From Priestia abyssalis (lineage in GTDB: Bacteria; Bacillota; Bacilli; Bacillales; Bacillaceae_H), in NCBI RefSeq assembly GCF_002019595.1, contig NZ_KV917369.1, positions 3,054,624-3,118,623 of the forward strand: DNA of 64,000 bases, read 5' to 3'. Position numbers and translations under genes: made by a program. Shown here piece after piece: positions 25,060 to 35,133 of the stretch (its first letter is position 1; the number at the start of each line of letters is the position of its first letter). The notes under the pieces are model-generated. The model saw only the letters and a program-made list of their open reading frames with translations, had not been told where the DNA came from and searched no databases.

Positions 25060-26385
25060 ATGAAAAAGACAATTCGAAACGTCCACTATGCGTGGATTAT
25101 TTTATTTCTCGGTTTCATTGCGTTATTGGCCGCTCAAGGGGTAAGGCTGTCATTCGGGGCTTTCATGGCACCGTGGGAAAATGAATTCTCCGCAAGTCGC
25201 GGGATAATTTCGATGATTTCTTTCATCAGCTATATCGTATTTGCCATTTCACAGCCTTATATCGGAAAACTGGTCGATACATACGGGGTTCGCAACGTTT
25301 TATCGTACAGCATGCTGCTGATCGGGGTAGCAACGCTTTGCACGTTTTTTGCGACAGCCTCCTGGCACCTCATGCTCATTTACGGCGTCATTGCGTCCAT
25401 CGGTTTCGGCGGTGCTTCTAACGTCGTCGGTTCGGTCGCCATCACCAAATGGTTTTCAGATAAACGCGGATTTGCTTTAGGCTTGATGTCCGCCGGTACC
25501 GCTTCCGGACAATTGGTTTTAGTTCCACTCTCTCTATTACTAATCGAGAGCTTCGGATGGAAACAAACGGTTCTATTGCTTGGAACAGTTCTTACTGTGG
25601 CTGTTTTTCCATTGCTGTGGCTGTTTCTGCGTAACTCCCCGTCCGATAAAGATTTGCTCCCATACGGCGAAGCCGCGGCCGACGAGGCGGAAACCTCACA
25701 GGACAAGAAAGAAACACAGCCATTACAGCCAGTTTCGATTTTCCGCCTTCTGAAGCGAAAAGAGTTTTTATTCTTAATGATCCCTTTCTTCGTTTGCGGG
25801 GTAACGACGACGGGGCTTATGGATACCCATCTCATCCCATTTGCGCAACTATGCGGGTTTTCACCCGGCATCATCGGCACGGCCGTCAGTTTATTAGCGG
25901 CGTTTAACATTATGGGAACCGTACTGTCAGGCCATTTATCCGACCGCTGGAGCTGCAAGCATATTTTAACGTTTTTGTATGGCATGCGGGCATTGACCGT
26001 TTGTTTATTGCTTATCATGTTAAATGATGCCGCTTTTCTCGGCTTTATGATCGATGAATCATGGCTGCTGCTGACCTTTGCCATTTTGTTTGGAATCGTA
26101 GATTTCGCGACCGTCGCCCCTACGATTAAGCTCGCATCTGAATACTTCAAACACGTATCCGTCGGAGAAGTGATCGGCTGGCTTTATTTAAGCCACCAAG
26201 TCGGATCGGCACTAGGTTCGTACATTCCAGGTGTCCTGTTTGATTTATCCGGTGGCTATGATTCTTCCATTCTATTTTCAATCGGCTTGCTTGTGCTCGC
26301 AGCAACGCTCAGCTTCATTTTGCCGGCAATCTCCACCCGCACGCTGCCAGCCCCTTCCTATCCGAATGCGGCGAAAAACGGGTGA
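25060..26385 (+). CDS. MFS transporter, oxalate/formate antiporter-like
   Basis: A 441-residue protein with 12 membrane segments and a cytoplasmic central loop (residues about 200-225). The start VHYAWIILFLGFIALLAAQGVRLSFGAFMAPWE and GAASNVVG-like segment 4 (FGGASNVVGSVAITKWF) match the OFA/monocarboxylate MFS group. Probably moves a carboxylate. AGGAGAAAG precedes the ATG at 25060. Single gene with its own terminator. Confidence 0.85.
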   Translation: MKKTIRNVHYAWIILFLGFIALLAAQGVRLSFGAFMAPWENEFSASRGIISMISFISYIVFAISQPYIGKLVDTYGVRNVLSYSMLLIGVATLCTFFATASWHLMLIYGVIASIGFGGASNVVGSVAITKWFSDKRGFALGLMSAGTASGQLVLVPLSLLLIESFGWKQTVLLLGTVLTVAVFPLLWLFLRNSPSDKDLLPYGEAAADEAETSQDKKETQPLQPVSIFRLLKRKEFLFLMIPFFVCGVTTTGLMDTHLIPFAQLCGFSPGIIGTAVSLLAAFNIMGTVLSGHLSDRWSCKHILTFLYGMRALTVCLLLIMLNDAAFLGFMIDESWLLLTFAILFGIVDFATVAPTIKLASEYFKHVSVGEVIGWLYLSHQVGSALGSYIPGVLFDLSGGYDSSILFSIGLLVLAATLSFILPAISTRTLPAPSYPNAAKNG

Positions 26386-26461
26386 TGGGCTCAAATGTCG
26401 TTTCACCTGTAAAGTGACAATAAAGTTATTTCATTTTAGATGTAACTTTTCTCCTGAAGAT

Positions 26462-26496
26462 ACAGGGACCAGTTAAGAAAAACGACTGGTCCCTGT
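26462..26496 (+). terminator. Terminator of the OFA-type MFS gene
   Basis: ACAGGGACCAGT pairs with ACTGGTCCCTGT, then TTCCTCC. A second hairpin, AAAGACTACTT/AAGTAGCCTTTTT, lies at 26645-26676. The rest of the 26386-26924 gap holds no gene that I can support. Confidence 0.65.
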
Positions 26497-26924
26497 TCCT
26501 CCTACTAATCTTGCACTGAAAGGACCAGAACGGTTAAATGAACTATAAATAGAAATGCTATTTTCAGAAAATAGAGCAAGCATCCCCGTCTCAAATCTTC
26601 CATTTATACTGCGATTATCAATCAAAATTATAAGAATGGTATAAAAAGACTACTTGACCGGAAAGAAGTAGCCTTTTTGCCTTCTTGCCAATGCATATCC
26701 AATTCATATCTGGGTAACATAATGATTCATTTGTAGCCAAAATCAATCGCTTTACCTCGTTCTCACTATGCCTGCTTGTTTCTCTCGCATCTTTTCTGGC
26801 CTGATTCATTATTTCCGCGGAGGCAGACCCTTCCATGTAACCTCTGTTTTTTTCTTGAATATAATAGATTTGAAGCAATGCTTCTAAATATACTATGAAA
26901 ATAGTAAAAAAGAAGGTGACTTTT

Positions 26925-28595
26925 ATGGAAGAAAATGATGTACACCCTGAAGATAATAAACATACTAAAAATACCGAAAATACCAAATTTCCAGTGATGA
27001 ATCCATCAACTATACAAAAATTTGTTGATAAGCTTCCAATTCCAAAGGTGCTAAAGCCAAAATCACAAGGAAATGAGTATGATTATTATGAGATTGAAAT
27101 GAAGCGTGCTAAGCATAAATTTCATAAGGACTTTAAAGAAACTGAAATCTATGGCTATAACGGTATATATCCTGGACCTACTATTGAAACAATGAAAGGT
27201 CATGCCGTTACAGTAAAATGGATAAATAATCTGCCATTAAAACACTTTTTACCAGTGGATAAAACTTTACACGGTGCTATTGATAATCCAGAGGTGCGTA
27301 CTGTCGTGCATCTTCATGGCGCCAATGTTGCTCCTGATAGCGATGGCCACCCTGACGCTTGGTTTTCACGTAATTTCGAATATACAGGTCCAAAATATAG
27401 CAGGCAAGTATATGAATATCCTAATCAACAACAGGCAACAACACTCTGGTATCATGACCATGCATTAGGGGCTACAAGGCTCAATATTTATGCTGGTTTG
27501 GCAGGTTTCTATCTTATTCACGACTTTCATGAGCAGAGCCTTGATCTTCCTACGGGGAAATATGATATACCGCTTATGATACAAGATAAAACCTTTCGAA
27601 CAGATGGCTCACTTTTTTATCCGGAAAATACAACCCCTCCCTCATCGGTTAACCCTTCGGTCGTTCGTGCCTTTATTGGGAATACCATGGTTGTCAATGG
27701 AAAGGTATGGCCTTATCTTGAGGTGGAGCCTAGAAAGTACCGCTTTAGAATGTTAAATGCTTCAAATACAAACGGTTTTACTTTCAAACTCTCAAATGGA
27801 CAATCCTTCTGGCAAATAAGCACTGATGGCGGCATGATTGATGAATCTCGGTCAACAGAAAAATTTCCGCTAGATCCTGCTGAACGTTTAGATGTTATAA
27901 TCGATTTTTCGGGTTTAGAAGGTCAGACTATTACTCTTAAAACGGAAGAATTAGACCTTCAGGGGAATCCAGAAACTTTTAAAGAAGATGTTATGCAGTT
28001 TAGAGTAGAGCTTCCTCTTAAAGGTGAAGATAAAAGCGTAATACCTGAAGAACTTCGCCACTTTGAGAAATTACACGAAGATATGGCAATAAAAACTAGA
28101 AGATTTGTTATGACTCAAGATACAGATATGCAAGGAAGAAATATGTTAACTTTAAATCACAAAATGTTTGGTGATCCTGCTACAGAAACACCTGAGTATG
28201 ATAGTATAGAAATATGGGAATTGGCGAACCCTGTTTTCAATCCTAATAGTCCTCTTGGCATTCCTCCAAACATTTCACATCCGATTCATCTTCATCTTGT
28301 TCAATTCCAGATACTCGATCGCCGAGAGTTTAATGTAAACAATTTTAATGCAGACCTATGGATTGAAAAAGGTGAAGGAATTGAATATAAACCACTCGAT
28401 CCAATTACAAAAGGGTTAGATCCAAGTGAAAGAGGCTGGAAAGATACTGTAAGAGTTGAACCTGGTAAAGTTACAAGAATAATTGCCCATTTTAAAAATT
28501 TCACAGGAGAATATGTATGGCACTGCCACATTCTTGAACATGAAGATCACGACATGATGAGACCATTGAGAATTATTAAAAAGTATTGTGATTAG
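26925..28595 (+). CDS. cotA: CotA-type multicopper oxidase (laccase / bilirubin oxidase)
   Basis: A 556-residue protein, somewhat longer than B. subtilis CotA (513). All four copper motifs are present: HLHGANVAPDSDGHP, LWYHDHALG, HPIHLHLVQFQ and HCHILEHEDHDMM. It oxidises phenols or bilirubin with reduction of O2 to water and in Bacillus sits in the spore coat. No signal peptide, as in CotA. The acidic N-terminal extension (MEENDVHPEDNKH) is unusual. The start at 26925 has AGAAGGTGA upstream. The coding sequence is more AT-rich than most neighbours. Confidence 0.95.
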   Translation: MEENDVHPEDNKHTKNTENTKFPVMNPSTIQKFVDKLPIPKVLKPKSQGNEYDYYEIEMKRAKHKFHKDFKETEIYGYNGIYPGPTIETMKGHAVTVKWINNLPLKHFLPVDKTLHGAIDNPEVRTVVHLHGANVAPDSDGHPDAWFSRNFEYTGPKYSRQVYEYPNQQQATTLWYHDHALGATRLNIYAGLAGFYLIHDFHEQSLDLPTGKYDIPLMIQDKTFRTDGSLFYPENTTPPSSVNPSVVRAFIGNTMVVNGKVWPYLEVEPRKYRFRMLNASNTNGFTFKLSNGQSFWQISTDGGMIDESRSTEKFPLDPAERLDVIIDFSGLEGQTITLKTEELDLQGNPETFKEDVMQFRVELPLKGEDKSVIPEELRHFEKLHEDMAIKTRRFVMTQDTDMQGRNMLTLNHKMFGDPATETPEYDSIEIWELANPVFNPNSPLGIPPNISHPIHLHLVQFQILDRREFNVNNFNADLWIEKGEGIEYKPLDPITKGLDPSERGWKDTVRVEPGKVTRIIAHFKNFTGEYVWHCHILEHEDHDMMRPLRIIKKYCD

Positions 28596-28634
28596 TTAAT
28601 ATTGTTACTTGAGACAGCACTGACCCCCCCCCTC

Positions 28635-28672
28635 CAAAAAAGCTTGGATGATCCGTAACCCAAGCTTTTTTA
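28635..28672 (+). terminator. Terminator of cotA
   Basis: AAAAGCTTGG pairs with CCAAGCTTTT, then TTTATA. A run of nine C (28624-28632) lies just before it. The gap up to 28895 is AT-rich and holds the dsdA leader. Confidence 0.75.
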
Positions 28673-28895
28673 TATTTAATTCTTTAAACATAAAAAATAA
28701 CCTTCTTATCAATATCTGTATTCTTCATTTTTAGGCACTCCTTGAGAATAAAATATTAATTTTAATTTAATAATTTAAAATAAAACTTAACAATCAAAAT
28801 GATTCGTGTTAAATTTTATTTAACGTTTATTAAATTATATTTTATTCCACTTCATTTTGGTGGCGATAACCAAGTCAACTAGGAGGATTCACTTA

Positions 28896-30257
28896 ATGAC
28901 AGAGATTGAAAGCAGAGATATACAAACATGGAAAGACCAATATCCTTTACTAAACAAACTCATTTCGATGGAGGAAATATTGTGGTTCAATCCTAATATA
29001 GAAAAATTTCAAACAGGAATGAAAAAATCCCCTCTTACTAAAGAGGATGTAAAGGATGCGGAGGAAAGGTTGAAACGTTTCGCTCCATATATCGCCAAGG
29101 CATTCCCGGAAACAAAAAAGATGAATGGGATCATAGAATCTCCTTTAGTGAGAATTCCTTCCATGAAACAATCTTTAGAACAGAATTATCAACCACCTGT
29201 ATTAGGTGAATTATTACTTAAGTGTGATAGTCACCTTCCTATATCAGGGTCTATAAAAGCAAGAGGCGGGATTTATGAAGTTCTCAAACATGCAGAAGAA
29301 TTAGCTCTTCAACATGGATTATTAACGATTCAAGACGACTATTCCATTTTAGATAGTGATCAGTTTCGAACATTCTTCTCACAATATTCCATCGCAGTAG
29401 GCTCGACTGGAAATTTAGGACTTAGTATCGGCATCATGAGTGCAAAGTTAGGCTTTAATGTGACTGTTCATATGTCGGCTGATGCAAAACAATGGAAAAA
29501 AGATTTACTTCGAAGCAAAAATGTTCATGTAATTGAATATGAAGCAGATTATAGTAAAGCAGTAGAAGAAGGGCGGCTCCAAGCAGATGGGGATCCTGCA
29601 TGTTATTTTGTGGATGATGAAAATTCCCACGACCTATTTTTAGGATACGCAGTGGCAGCATCCCGATTGAAAAAACAATTAGAAGAGCTAGAGATAACCA
29701 TTGATGAAAATCATCCTTTGTTTGTTTACCTTCCATGCGGGGTAGGCGGCGGTCCTGGCGGTATAGCTTTTGGTTTGAAGTTATTGTATCAAGACCATGT
29801 TCACTGTTTCTTTGCAGAACCTACCCACTCTCCATGCATGTTACTTGGTTTAATGACTGGACTTCATGATAAAATTTCTGTACAAGATATTGGTATTGAT
29901 AATGTAACAGATGCTGATGGACTTGCTGTAGGAAGGCCATCTGGATTTGTGGGTAAAACGATAGAACCCTTCCTAAGTGGTAATTATACAGTTAGCGATG
30001 AACAGTTGTATAAATTATTAAAGGAATTAGTTGATACAGAGGGCATTCATTTAGAACCTTCAGCACTGGCAGGCATGATAGGGCCCATTAAACTATGTAA
30101 AGAAGGAACCGATTATTTACGGAAGCATCATTTAACAGAAAAAATGGATAATGGTACGCACATCATTTGGGGAACTGGCGGAAATATGGTTCCTGAAGAA
30201 ATCATGAAGCAATATTATCAAAAAGGATTGAATTTAATGGCAGAGGATCAAAAATAA
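28896..30257 (+). CDS. dsdA: D-serine ammonia-lyase (D-serine dehydratase)
   Basis: A 453-residue fold-II PLP enzyme converting D-serine to pyruvate and ammonia. The PLP lysine is K121 in [11 protein letters not shown], the phosphate loop is GSTGNLGLS and a Gly-rich turn is CGVGGGPGG. Length and the [10 protein letters not shown] end are typical of DsdA. The start at 28896 follows AGGAGG; the longer frame upstream lacks one. Monocistronic, ending at a terminator. A dsdC-type regulator is not next to it. Confidence 0.95.
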   Translation: MTEIESRDIQTWKDQYPLLNKLISMEEILWFNPNIEKFQTGMKKSPLTKEDVKDAEERLKRFAPYIAKAFPETKKMNGIIESPLVRIPSMKQSLEQNYQPPVLGELLLKCDSHLPISGSIKARGGIYEVLKHAEELALQHGLLTIQDDYSILDSDQFRTFFSQYSIAVGSTGNLGLSIGIMSAKLGFNVTVHMSADAKQWKKDLLRSKNVHVIEYEADYSKAVEEGRLQADGDPACYFVDDENSHDLFLGYAVAASRLKKQLEELEITIDENHPLFVYLPCGVGGGPGGIAFGLKLLYQDHVHCFFAEPTHSPCMLLGLMTGLHDKISVQDIGIDNVTDADGLAVGRPSGFVGKTIEPFLSGNYTVSDEQLYKLLKELVDTEGIHLEPSALAGMIGPIKLCKEGTDYLRKHHLTEKMDNGTHIIWGTGGNMVPEEIMKQYYQKGLNLMAEDQK

Positions 30258-30260
30258 TTC

Positions 30261-30291
30261 AACACGGGGGTTAACTGCCCCCGTGTTTTTA
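30261..30291. terminator. Terminator of dsdA
   Basis: AACACGGGGG pairs with CCCCCGTGTT, then TTTAT; the AAA ATPase gene converges on it. Confidence 0.8.
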
Positions 30292-30300
30292 TTTCCACAA

Positions 30301-31026
30301 TCATTCCTCTTCGCTAAATATTTCCGAAAGAAACTTTTCCCGATGCTGCAAAAAGTATTTTGTTATTTGATAATGATCCGTCATTTCATATTCGATTTTT
30401 GAAATGTGACCATCATCAAAACTTAAAATATCTGCATCTGGATAGCCTAATAGGATGGGAGAATGTGTGGCAATGATAAACTGTGCGTCACCTTTAGAAG
30501 CCAGGTCATGAATAATTTTCAAGAAAGTTAGCTGCCTTGCTGGTGACAAAGCTGCCTCTGGTTCATCTAACAGATAAATAGATTTCCCCTTAAAGCGATG
30601 CAAAAATAATGACAAAAAGGATTCTCCATGCGACTGTTCGTGAAGAGATCGCCCGCCATAACTTCTAAACCCTGTGTCATCCACTTCATCAATATGAGTA
30701 GCAAAGTTGTAAAACGATTCCGCCCGCAAGAAGAAACCATTCGTTACTTTAGGCAGCCACGAAAGCCTTATATATTTCCCTAATGCGGATTCTGATGCAT
30801 AAACATCGTATGTATTGTTGCGTCCGCCTCCTGCAGTATTAAAATCACATTTGTCTGCAATCGCTTCTAACAAAGTAGATTTTCCAGAGCCATTTTCTCC
30901 CACGAAGAAGGTTACATTACTTTCCAAATGGATCTCATCAAGAGTTTTTATAGAAGGCATTGAAAACGGATAACGGTCCATAGAAGGAATATCTTCACGT
31001 AAAAGTGTAATTCGTTTCAAAAACAT
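30301..31026 (-). CDS. ABC-type AAA ATPase (COG3910-like, not a transporter)
   Basis: A 241-residue ATPase with Walker A GENGSGKST (residues about 45), signature-like HEQSHGESF, Walker B IYLLDEPEAALSP and switch His (ATHSP). There is no membrane partner. The family of small stand-alone predicted ATPases is related to OLD/RecF types; some act in defence or DNA repair. A lone gene, with no nuclease gene next to it. The start at 31026 has AGGTG upstream. Confidence 0.8.
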   Translation of the reverse strand: MFLKRITLLREDIPSMDRYPFSMPSIKTLDEIHLESNVTFFVGENGSGKSTLLEAIADKCDFNTAGGGRNNTYDVYASESALGKYIRLSWLPKVTNGFFLRAESFYNFATHIDEVDDTGFRSYGGRSLHEQSHGESFLSLFLHRFKGKSIYLLDEPEAALSPARQLTFLKIIHDLASKGDAQFIIATHSPILLGYPDADILSFDDGHISKIEYEMTDHYQITKYFLQHREKFLSEIFSEEE

Positions 31027-31127
31027 GTTCATCACCTATAAAAAGTATATCAAATAAACGGATAGATCTGACTCAATTCTAAAATAAAAAAGGTCTATTT
31101 AAGATGATCCTTCCTAGTCTTTTCCTC

Positions 31128-31170
31128 AAATCATTTAGCATGGGCGCTCTTTGCCCATGTTAAATGATTT
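31128..31170 (-). terminator. Hairpin terminator of the methyltransferase gene, R2-like
   Basis: AAATCATTTA-CATGGG pairs with CCCATG-TAAATGATTT around CGCTCTTTG; overlaps the stop codon. The loop side (GCTCTTTG flanked by CATG words) also occurs in the R2 repeat at 33517-33565. Confidence 0.6.
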
Positions 31171-31876
31171 ATGTGGATTTATATATTTTTAACATCGAGT
31201 TAGCATTTGTTTGAAATTCATATGGAACTTGAACCTCTTCGACCGTACATCCCTTTTCCGTTAGAAAGCTTACCAATTGGTCTAAATGTTCATATCGTTT
31301 TCCTTCCAAATCAACTAAAGGGAAAATACGAATTTCCTCTTTCGTCACTCTCAATAACTCATTTAGCGTTTTTATATGAAATTGGTAATCTAATCTGTCA
31401 GCATACATGAAAAGAAAGTGTGCGGAAAGAATGAAATCAAACTCTCCGTCTTTAAACGGTAATGAAGGCAGCGTAACGGGAACGTACCTTTCACTCGATT
31501 CCGCCATATCGTTCGTACAATCATTTAAGGCACTCAAACGATGTTTTCTGAGGCTCTCTATATCTTCAAAATAATCCCATACATAATTACTTTGCACTTT
31601 TTGCATATGTTCCATCGCATGTTCAATATCCTGAAGGCCTTTGTTTTTCAGGTCTTCACCGGAATGATCATACGCAATATCACAAGCCGTTACATCTAAA
31701 CCTAATTGGTTGCCAACAGCTGTAAACGAACAAGCTCCTGCTGGACAATCGAGTATTTTCTTTCCCTTCCATTCTTCTATCGAAAGAGAAAACATGTCTA
31801 TATACTCTTCGAAAGTCCTTCCGATAAACACGATTCGTTCTAAATCTAATTTTGCGCTCTGCTCGACTCTACTCAA
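31169..31876 (-). CDS. SAM-dependent methyltransferase, class I
   Basis: A 235-residue protein. Motif I is KILDCPAGACSFTAVG and motif II/III-like LDVTACDIAYDHS; later LPFKDGEFDFILSAHFLFMYADRL is the acidic loop of motif IV. Substrate unknown. It starts at TTG, 7 nt after GAGGTG, so the annotated start is non-ATG. Single gene, minus strand, with its terminator overlapping the stop. Confidence 0.8.
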   Translation of the reverse strand: MSRVEQSAKLDLERIVFIGRTFEEYIDMFSLSIEEWKGKKILDCPAGACSFTAVGNQLGLDVTACDIAYDHSGEDLKNKGLQDIEHAMEHMQKVQSNYVWDYFEDIESLRKHRLSALNDCTNDMAESSERYVPVTLPSLPFKDGEFDFILSAHFLFMYADRLDYQFHIKTLNELLRVTKEEIRIFPLVDLEGKRYEHLDQLVSFLTEKGCTVEEVQVPYEFQTNANSMLKIYKST

Positions 31877-31984
31877 CTACACTCACCTCTAATAATAGGA
31901 ATTACATATAGATTATCACAACTTATTGGAAATATTAACCTCTTTTTCTGCCAATCTCTCATTCATTTAACAAGAAAATATGAA

Positions 31985-32024
31985 TAAAAAAGTTCCTTGC
32001 CGCCGTAAACAAGGAACTTTTTAT
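31985..32024 (-). terminator. Terminator of dat
   Basis: AAAAAGTTCCTTG pairs with CAAGGAACTTTTT; 12 nt past the dat stop. Confidence 0.75.
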
Positions 32025-32036
32025 CATATGAAAAAT

Positions 32037-32909
32037 TTACACAAGCCCAACTTCATGTTTCCATTCAGTCAGACTTTGTTCATAGGCTGCCTGAAGCTTC
32101 CTAGTGATTTCTCCAACCTCTCCACCGTTGACTATATGATCATCAATGGCTGTGATGGGAACGATTTCGATCGGAGTCGCCGTCAAAAAGCATTCGTCTG
32201 CCGTATATAATTCCTCACGGGCAATTTCCCGCTCCTCGACTGGAATGGTCAGTTCCTTCGCTAATTGAAGGACGTGCATTCTTGTAATTCCATTTAAAAT
32301 CAGGTTGTTCGCCGGATGTGTGATTAACACCCCGTCTTTGATCAAAAAGAAGTTGGCAGATCCGCACTCACGAACGATGTCATCCCTTACAAACAGCGGT
32401 TCATAACATCCTTTTCGCTGGGCGCTCGCCTTGGCCATCACATTCGGCAGCAAATTCAATGATTTAATGTCGCAGCGCAGCCAGCGAATGTCCTCCATTA
32501 CGGTCACATGAACCCCGTTTTGCATTAAATCAAGCGGTTTCGGAAACTGATCGATTTTCGCGAAATAAACCGCCGTCAAGTCACGTTCATATACGTGATT
32601 CCGCGGCTGAATCCCGCGTGTGACCTGAATGTACAGATTGCCATCCTCATCGAAATGATTTTTGGCTATTAACTTTTCCAACTGATCAATCAACTGTTCT
32701 TTTGTGAAAGGAGAAACAATTTCCAGCTCCTTCATCGACCGAAACAGCCGCTCCAGATGTGGACCAAGCAAATGCGCCATCCCCTTATAAAGACGAATCA
32801 CTTCGTACACCCCGTCACCGAATTGATAGCCGCGGTCTTCAAATGATACAAAGCTGTCTTTTTCCTCCTTAGTGAGTATATCTCCATTCCATAATATATA
32901 CTTTTCCAT
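32037..32909 (-). CDS. dat: D-alanine aminotransferase
   Basis: A 290-residue fold-IV PLP enzyme (class IV aminotransferase) that interconverts D-amino acids and 2-oxo acids, typically D-alanine and 2-oxoglutarate. The PLP lysine is K149 in CDIKSLNLLPNVMA. The start KYILWNGDI and FEDRGYQFGDGVYEV and the RECGSANFFLI strand are typical of DAAT rather than of branched-chain aminotransferase. GAGGTGAGAAT precedes the ATG. A role in D-Glu and D-Ala supply for cell wall is likely. Confidence 0.92.
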   Translation of the reverse strand: MEKYILWNGDILTKEEKDSFVSFEDRGYQFGDGVYEVIRLYKGMAHLLGPHLERLFRSMKELEIVSPFTKEQLIDQLEKLIAKNHFDEDGNLYIQVTRGIQPRNHVYERDLTAVYFAKIDQFPKPLDLMQNGVHVTVMEDIRWLRCDIKSLNLLPNVMAKASAQRKGCYEPLFVRDDIVRECGSANFFLIKDGVLITHPANNLILNGITRMHVLQLAKELTIPVEEREIAREELYTADECFLTATPIEIVPITAIDDHIVNGGEVGEITRKLQAAYEQSLTEWKHEVGLV

Positions 32910-33039
32910 ATTCTCACCTCTTCATTGACATAATTCGAGGCTTTTTCGGAAAATCCTTCCATATTAAAGAAAACGATCATAGAACATTTTCCATTATCAT
33001 TTTTCATCTTTGGTTTAAATAATGATTTTAATAACAACT

Positions 33040-33342
33040 CTACTGTGTCATGATGACCAATGGGGGATCTGCTAAAAAATGGGCCAGATTGGATGCATCT
33101 CGTTCCATCTCTTTCCATTCGGCCGAATTCATCACCGCTTCACATTCTTCTGCACTTTCGAATTCGATTTCCGAAATCAGATATAAGTCTAGACCTTCTT
33201 TATTTGTTTTCGACACTTGATGAATCGAAAAATGCTTCACATGCGGCACTTTGCTCGCCAATGCCGTATGAGTACCGAAATAATGGTCATTAAATCGTTC
33301 TTTATCAGTAGGATGTTGATACATGATGATCATTTTTGCCAT
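33040..33342 (-). CDS. EthD-family protein
   Basis: A 100-residue ferredoxin-like alpha-beta protein: KMIIMYQHPTDKERFNDHYFGTHTALASKVP is the EthD signature, and the end is HFLADPPLVIMTQ. EthD-type proteins occur with degradative oxygenases; their role is not settled. The start at 33342 follows GAGGAGG by 7 nt. It lies just downstream of the thiolase / acyl-CoA ligase block but after a terminator, so the link is by proximity only. Confidence 0.85.
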   Translation of the reverse strand: MAKMIIMYQHPTDKERFNDHYFGTHTALASKVPHVKHFSIHQVSKTNKEGLDLYLISEIEFESAEECEAVMNSAEWKEMERDASNLAHFLADPPLVIMTQ

Positions 33343-33429
33343 TCCCATTCCTCCTCGTCAGCGAATCACGTAGTTAGATTATCCAAAATCGTTTTATTCA
33401 TGACCGGCATTTTTGGTCTGCTCTATATA

Positions 33430-33570
33430 CATTTCACTTAATAACTCGACACGTTTTTATTTTATGGAGAGATATTCACAATCGGTAGTCTAGACAACTC
33501 GAATCCGCCCTCAAAGGTTAGAAAATTTGGCATGGCTGCTCTTTGGTCATGTCGAATTTTCTAACTCGAT
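33430..33570. repeat. R2 dispersed repeat with long hairpin
   Basis: From ATTTCACTTAATAACTCGACAC to a hairpin GTTAGAAAATTTG...CGAATTTTCTAAC (33517-33565). The whole stretch aligns with 41963-42160. It fills most of the 33343-33664 gap. Confidence 0.6.
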
Positions 33571-33589
33571 TTATATAGATGGACAAACA

Positions 33590-33635
33590 AAAAAGCCCTC
33601 CGGAAAAGAAACAACCTTTTCCGAAAAGCTTTTTA
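33590..33635 (-). terminator. Terminator of the acyl-CoA/thiolase operon
   Basis: CGGAAAAG pairs with CTTTTCCG, flanked by AGC/GCT and a run of A/T, 30 nt past the end of the Zn-ribbon gene. Confidence 0.65.
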
Positions 33636-33664
33636 ACATGCTGACCCTTTAAAGTACTTTCTAA

Positions 33665-33991
33665 TCAGTGGATATTTGTCGCTTTTACATAGTCGAAATA
33701 GTAAATGTCGTTCACCTTTTCGCGCACTTTCACATGCTCGCCGATGGCCGCTTGTCCCTTTACTCTTCCGGTCACTTTCAACCCGTTTTGAAGTTCAACG
33801 ACAACGACCGTATACGGCGCATCTTGCTGGAATTCAGCAGATGAAATATGAATGGTGGAAAAGGAATAGATCGTTCCCTGTCCCGAAATATTTTGCTCTG
33901 TCAGCTGTTCGTGATGACAACCGCGGCAAAGAAGCCGCTTTTTTAAGGAAGGTTCCCCGCACCGTTCACATACGAAAATCGTCATATCCAT
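33665..33991 (-). CDS. Zn-ribbon/OB-fold (DUF35) partner of thiolase
   Basis: A 108-residue protein with four zinc cysteines (C8, C11, C22, C25) followed by an OB fold (YSFSTIHISS ... GLKVTGRVKG). DUF35 proteins form complexes with SCP-x-type thiolases or CoA-transferring enzymes and may help substrate channelling. It follows the thiolase stop with no spacer, in the same operon. Confidence 0.88.
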   Translation of the reverse strand: MDMTIFVCERCGEPSLKKRLLCRGCHHEQLTEQNISGQGTIYSFSTIHISSAEFQQDAPYTVVVVELQNGLKVTGRVKGQAAIGEHVKVREKVNDIYYFDYVKATNIH

Positions 33992-33993
33992 CG

Positions 33994-35133
33994 TTACACA
34001 CCCGCCTTTTCAAAAATATGAACCGTCGAATACGCACCAGTACCGCCCAAATTTTGCGCGAGCCCGATTTTCGCTCCGTGTACTTGGTTTGGCGCCTCTC
34101 CGCGCAGCTGCAGGACGATTTGAATGATTTGCGCCAATCCTGTCGCTCCGATCGGATGGCCTCTTGATAAGAGCCCTCCGCTTGTATTCACCGGTACTTT
34201 CCCCCCATGTTTCGTTTCGCCGTCTTCAATCGCTTTCCATCCCATTCCTTTTTCCGCAAATCCCAGTTCCTCAATTGCAATGATTTCCGTCATGGAGAAG
34301 CAATCGTGGAGCTCGACCACATCGACATTTTCCGGCGTAAGATTCGCCTGCTCGTATGCAATACGGGCAGATTCGCGGATGGCCGGAATGGAGGTTAAAC
34401 TGTCAATATATTCGATTTGCGTAGGACCTGACGCTTGTCCTGAAGCAATGATTTTCACGCCATTTTCGCCTTTTGAAAGCACGACAGCCGCCGCTCCGTC
34501 CGTTGCCGGCGAGCAATCAAATAATCCGAGCGGATCGGTAATCAGACGGGCATTGAGGATCTCTTCCACCGACGTTTCTTTTCGGAACTGCGCGATGGGA
34601 TTGTTCAACGCATATTCACGATTTTTCAATGCGACCAATGCCAAATGTTTTTTACTCGCTCCCGTTTCATGGAAATAGCGGTTGGCAACAAGTCCGAAAA
34701 AGGCCGGAAATGTCAAACCGGCTTGCTTATCGCTTGATCCATTGTCCATTGCCGCATTGATGGCCTTTGTCACATCTTGTGTCGCCGCATGCTTCATCTT
34801 CTCCACTCCGGCTACAAGCACGTGATCGTACACGCCGTTTTGAATCATCAGATACGCCTGGCGAAAGGCAATTCCCGCTGACGCACAAGCCCCTTCCACT
34901 TTGGCGGTCGGAATATTTCCAAGCCCCAACTCATTGGCGATGATGGAGCCAAGCACTTCTTGATTGTTTAACATCCCAGACATGAAATTCCCGACATACA
35001 CTGCATCAATTTTCGGAAAGCCTGCGTCTTTCAATGCCTGCACGCTTGCTTGCAATACAAGGTCTTTGGCGCTCGATTCTTCATGTGTTCCAAACTTCGT
35101 CAAACCAATCCCAGATACGACGACACTACTCAT
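33994..35133 (-). CDS. Thiolase, SCP-x/lipid-transfer type
   Basis: A 379-residue thiolase-fold enzyme. The nucleophilic Cys is C83 (EGACASAG); the HDCFSMTE loop and GGLLSRGHPIGATG near the C-terminus carry the other active-site residues. This branch (no FabH features, DUF35 partner next door) cleaves or forms beta-ketoacyl-CoA, often of branched, steroid-like or short substrates. Its ATG overlaps the stop of the acyl-CoA synthetase (ATGA), so the two are coupled. Confidence 0.92.
   Translation of the reverse strand: MSSVVVSGIGLTKFGTHEESSAKDLVLQASVQALKDAGFPKIDAVYVGNFMSGMLNNQEVLGSIIANELGLGNIPTAKVEGACASAGIAFRQAYLMIQNGVYDHVLVAGVEKMKHAATQDVTKAINAAMDNGSSDKQAGLTFPAFFGLVANRYFHETGASKKHLALVALKNREYALNNPIAQFRKETSVEEILNARLITDPLGLFDCSPATDGAAAVVLSKGENGVKIIASGQASGPTQIEYIDSLTSIPAIRESARIAYEQANLTPENVDVVELHDCFSMTEIIAIEELGFAEKGMGWKAIEDGETKHGGKVPVNTSGGLLSRGHPIGATGLAQIIQIVLQLRGEAPNQVHGAKIGLAQNLGGTGAYSTVHIFEKAGV

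Noticed and set aside
26618..26836. A 72-codon minus-strand frame upstream of cotA (MEGSASAEIMNQ...)
   Set aside because: Weak AGAGG site only, its end runs through a hairpin that looks like a terminator, and the sequence has no family. It may be a relic but cannot be supported.
30301..31876. AAA ATPase plus methyltransferase as a defence island
   Set aside because: The genes have separate terminators, the methyltransferase lacks DNA-MTase motifs (no DPPY or PCQ) and there is no nuclease partner.
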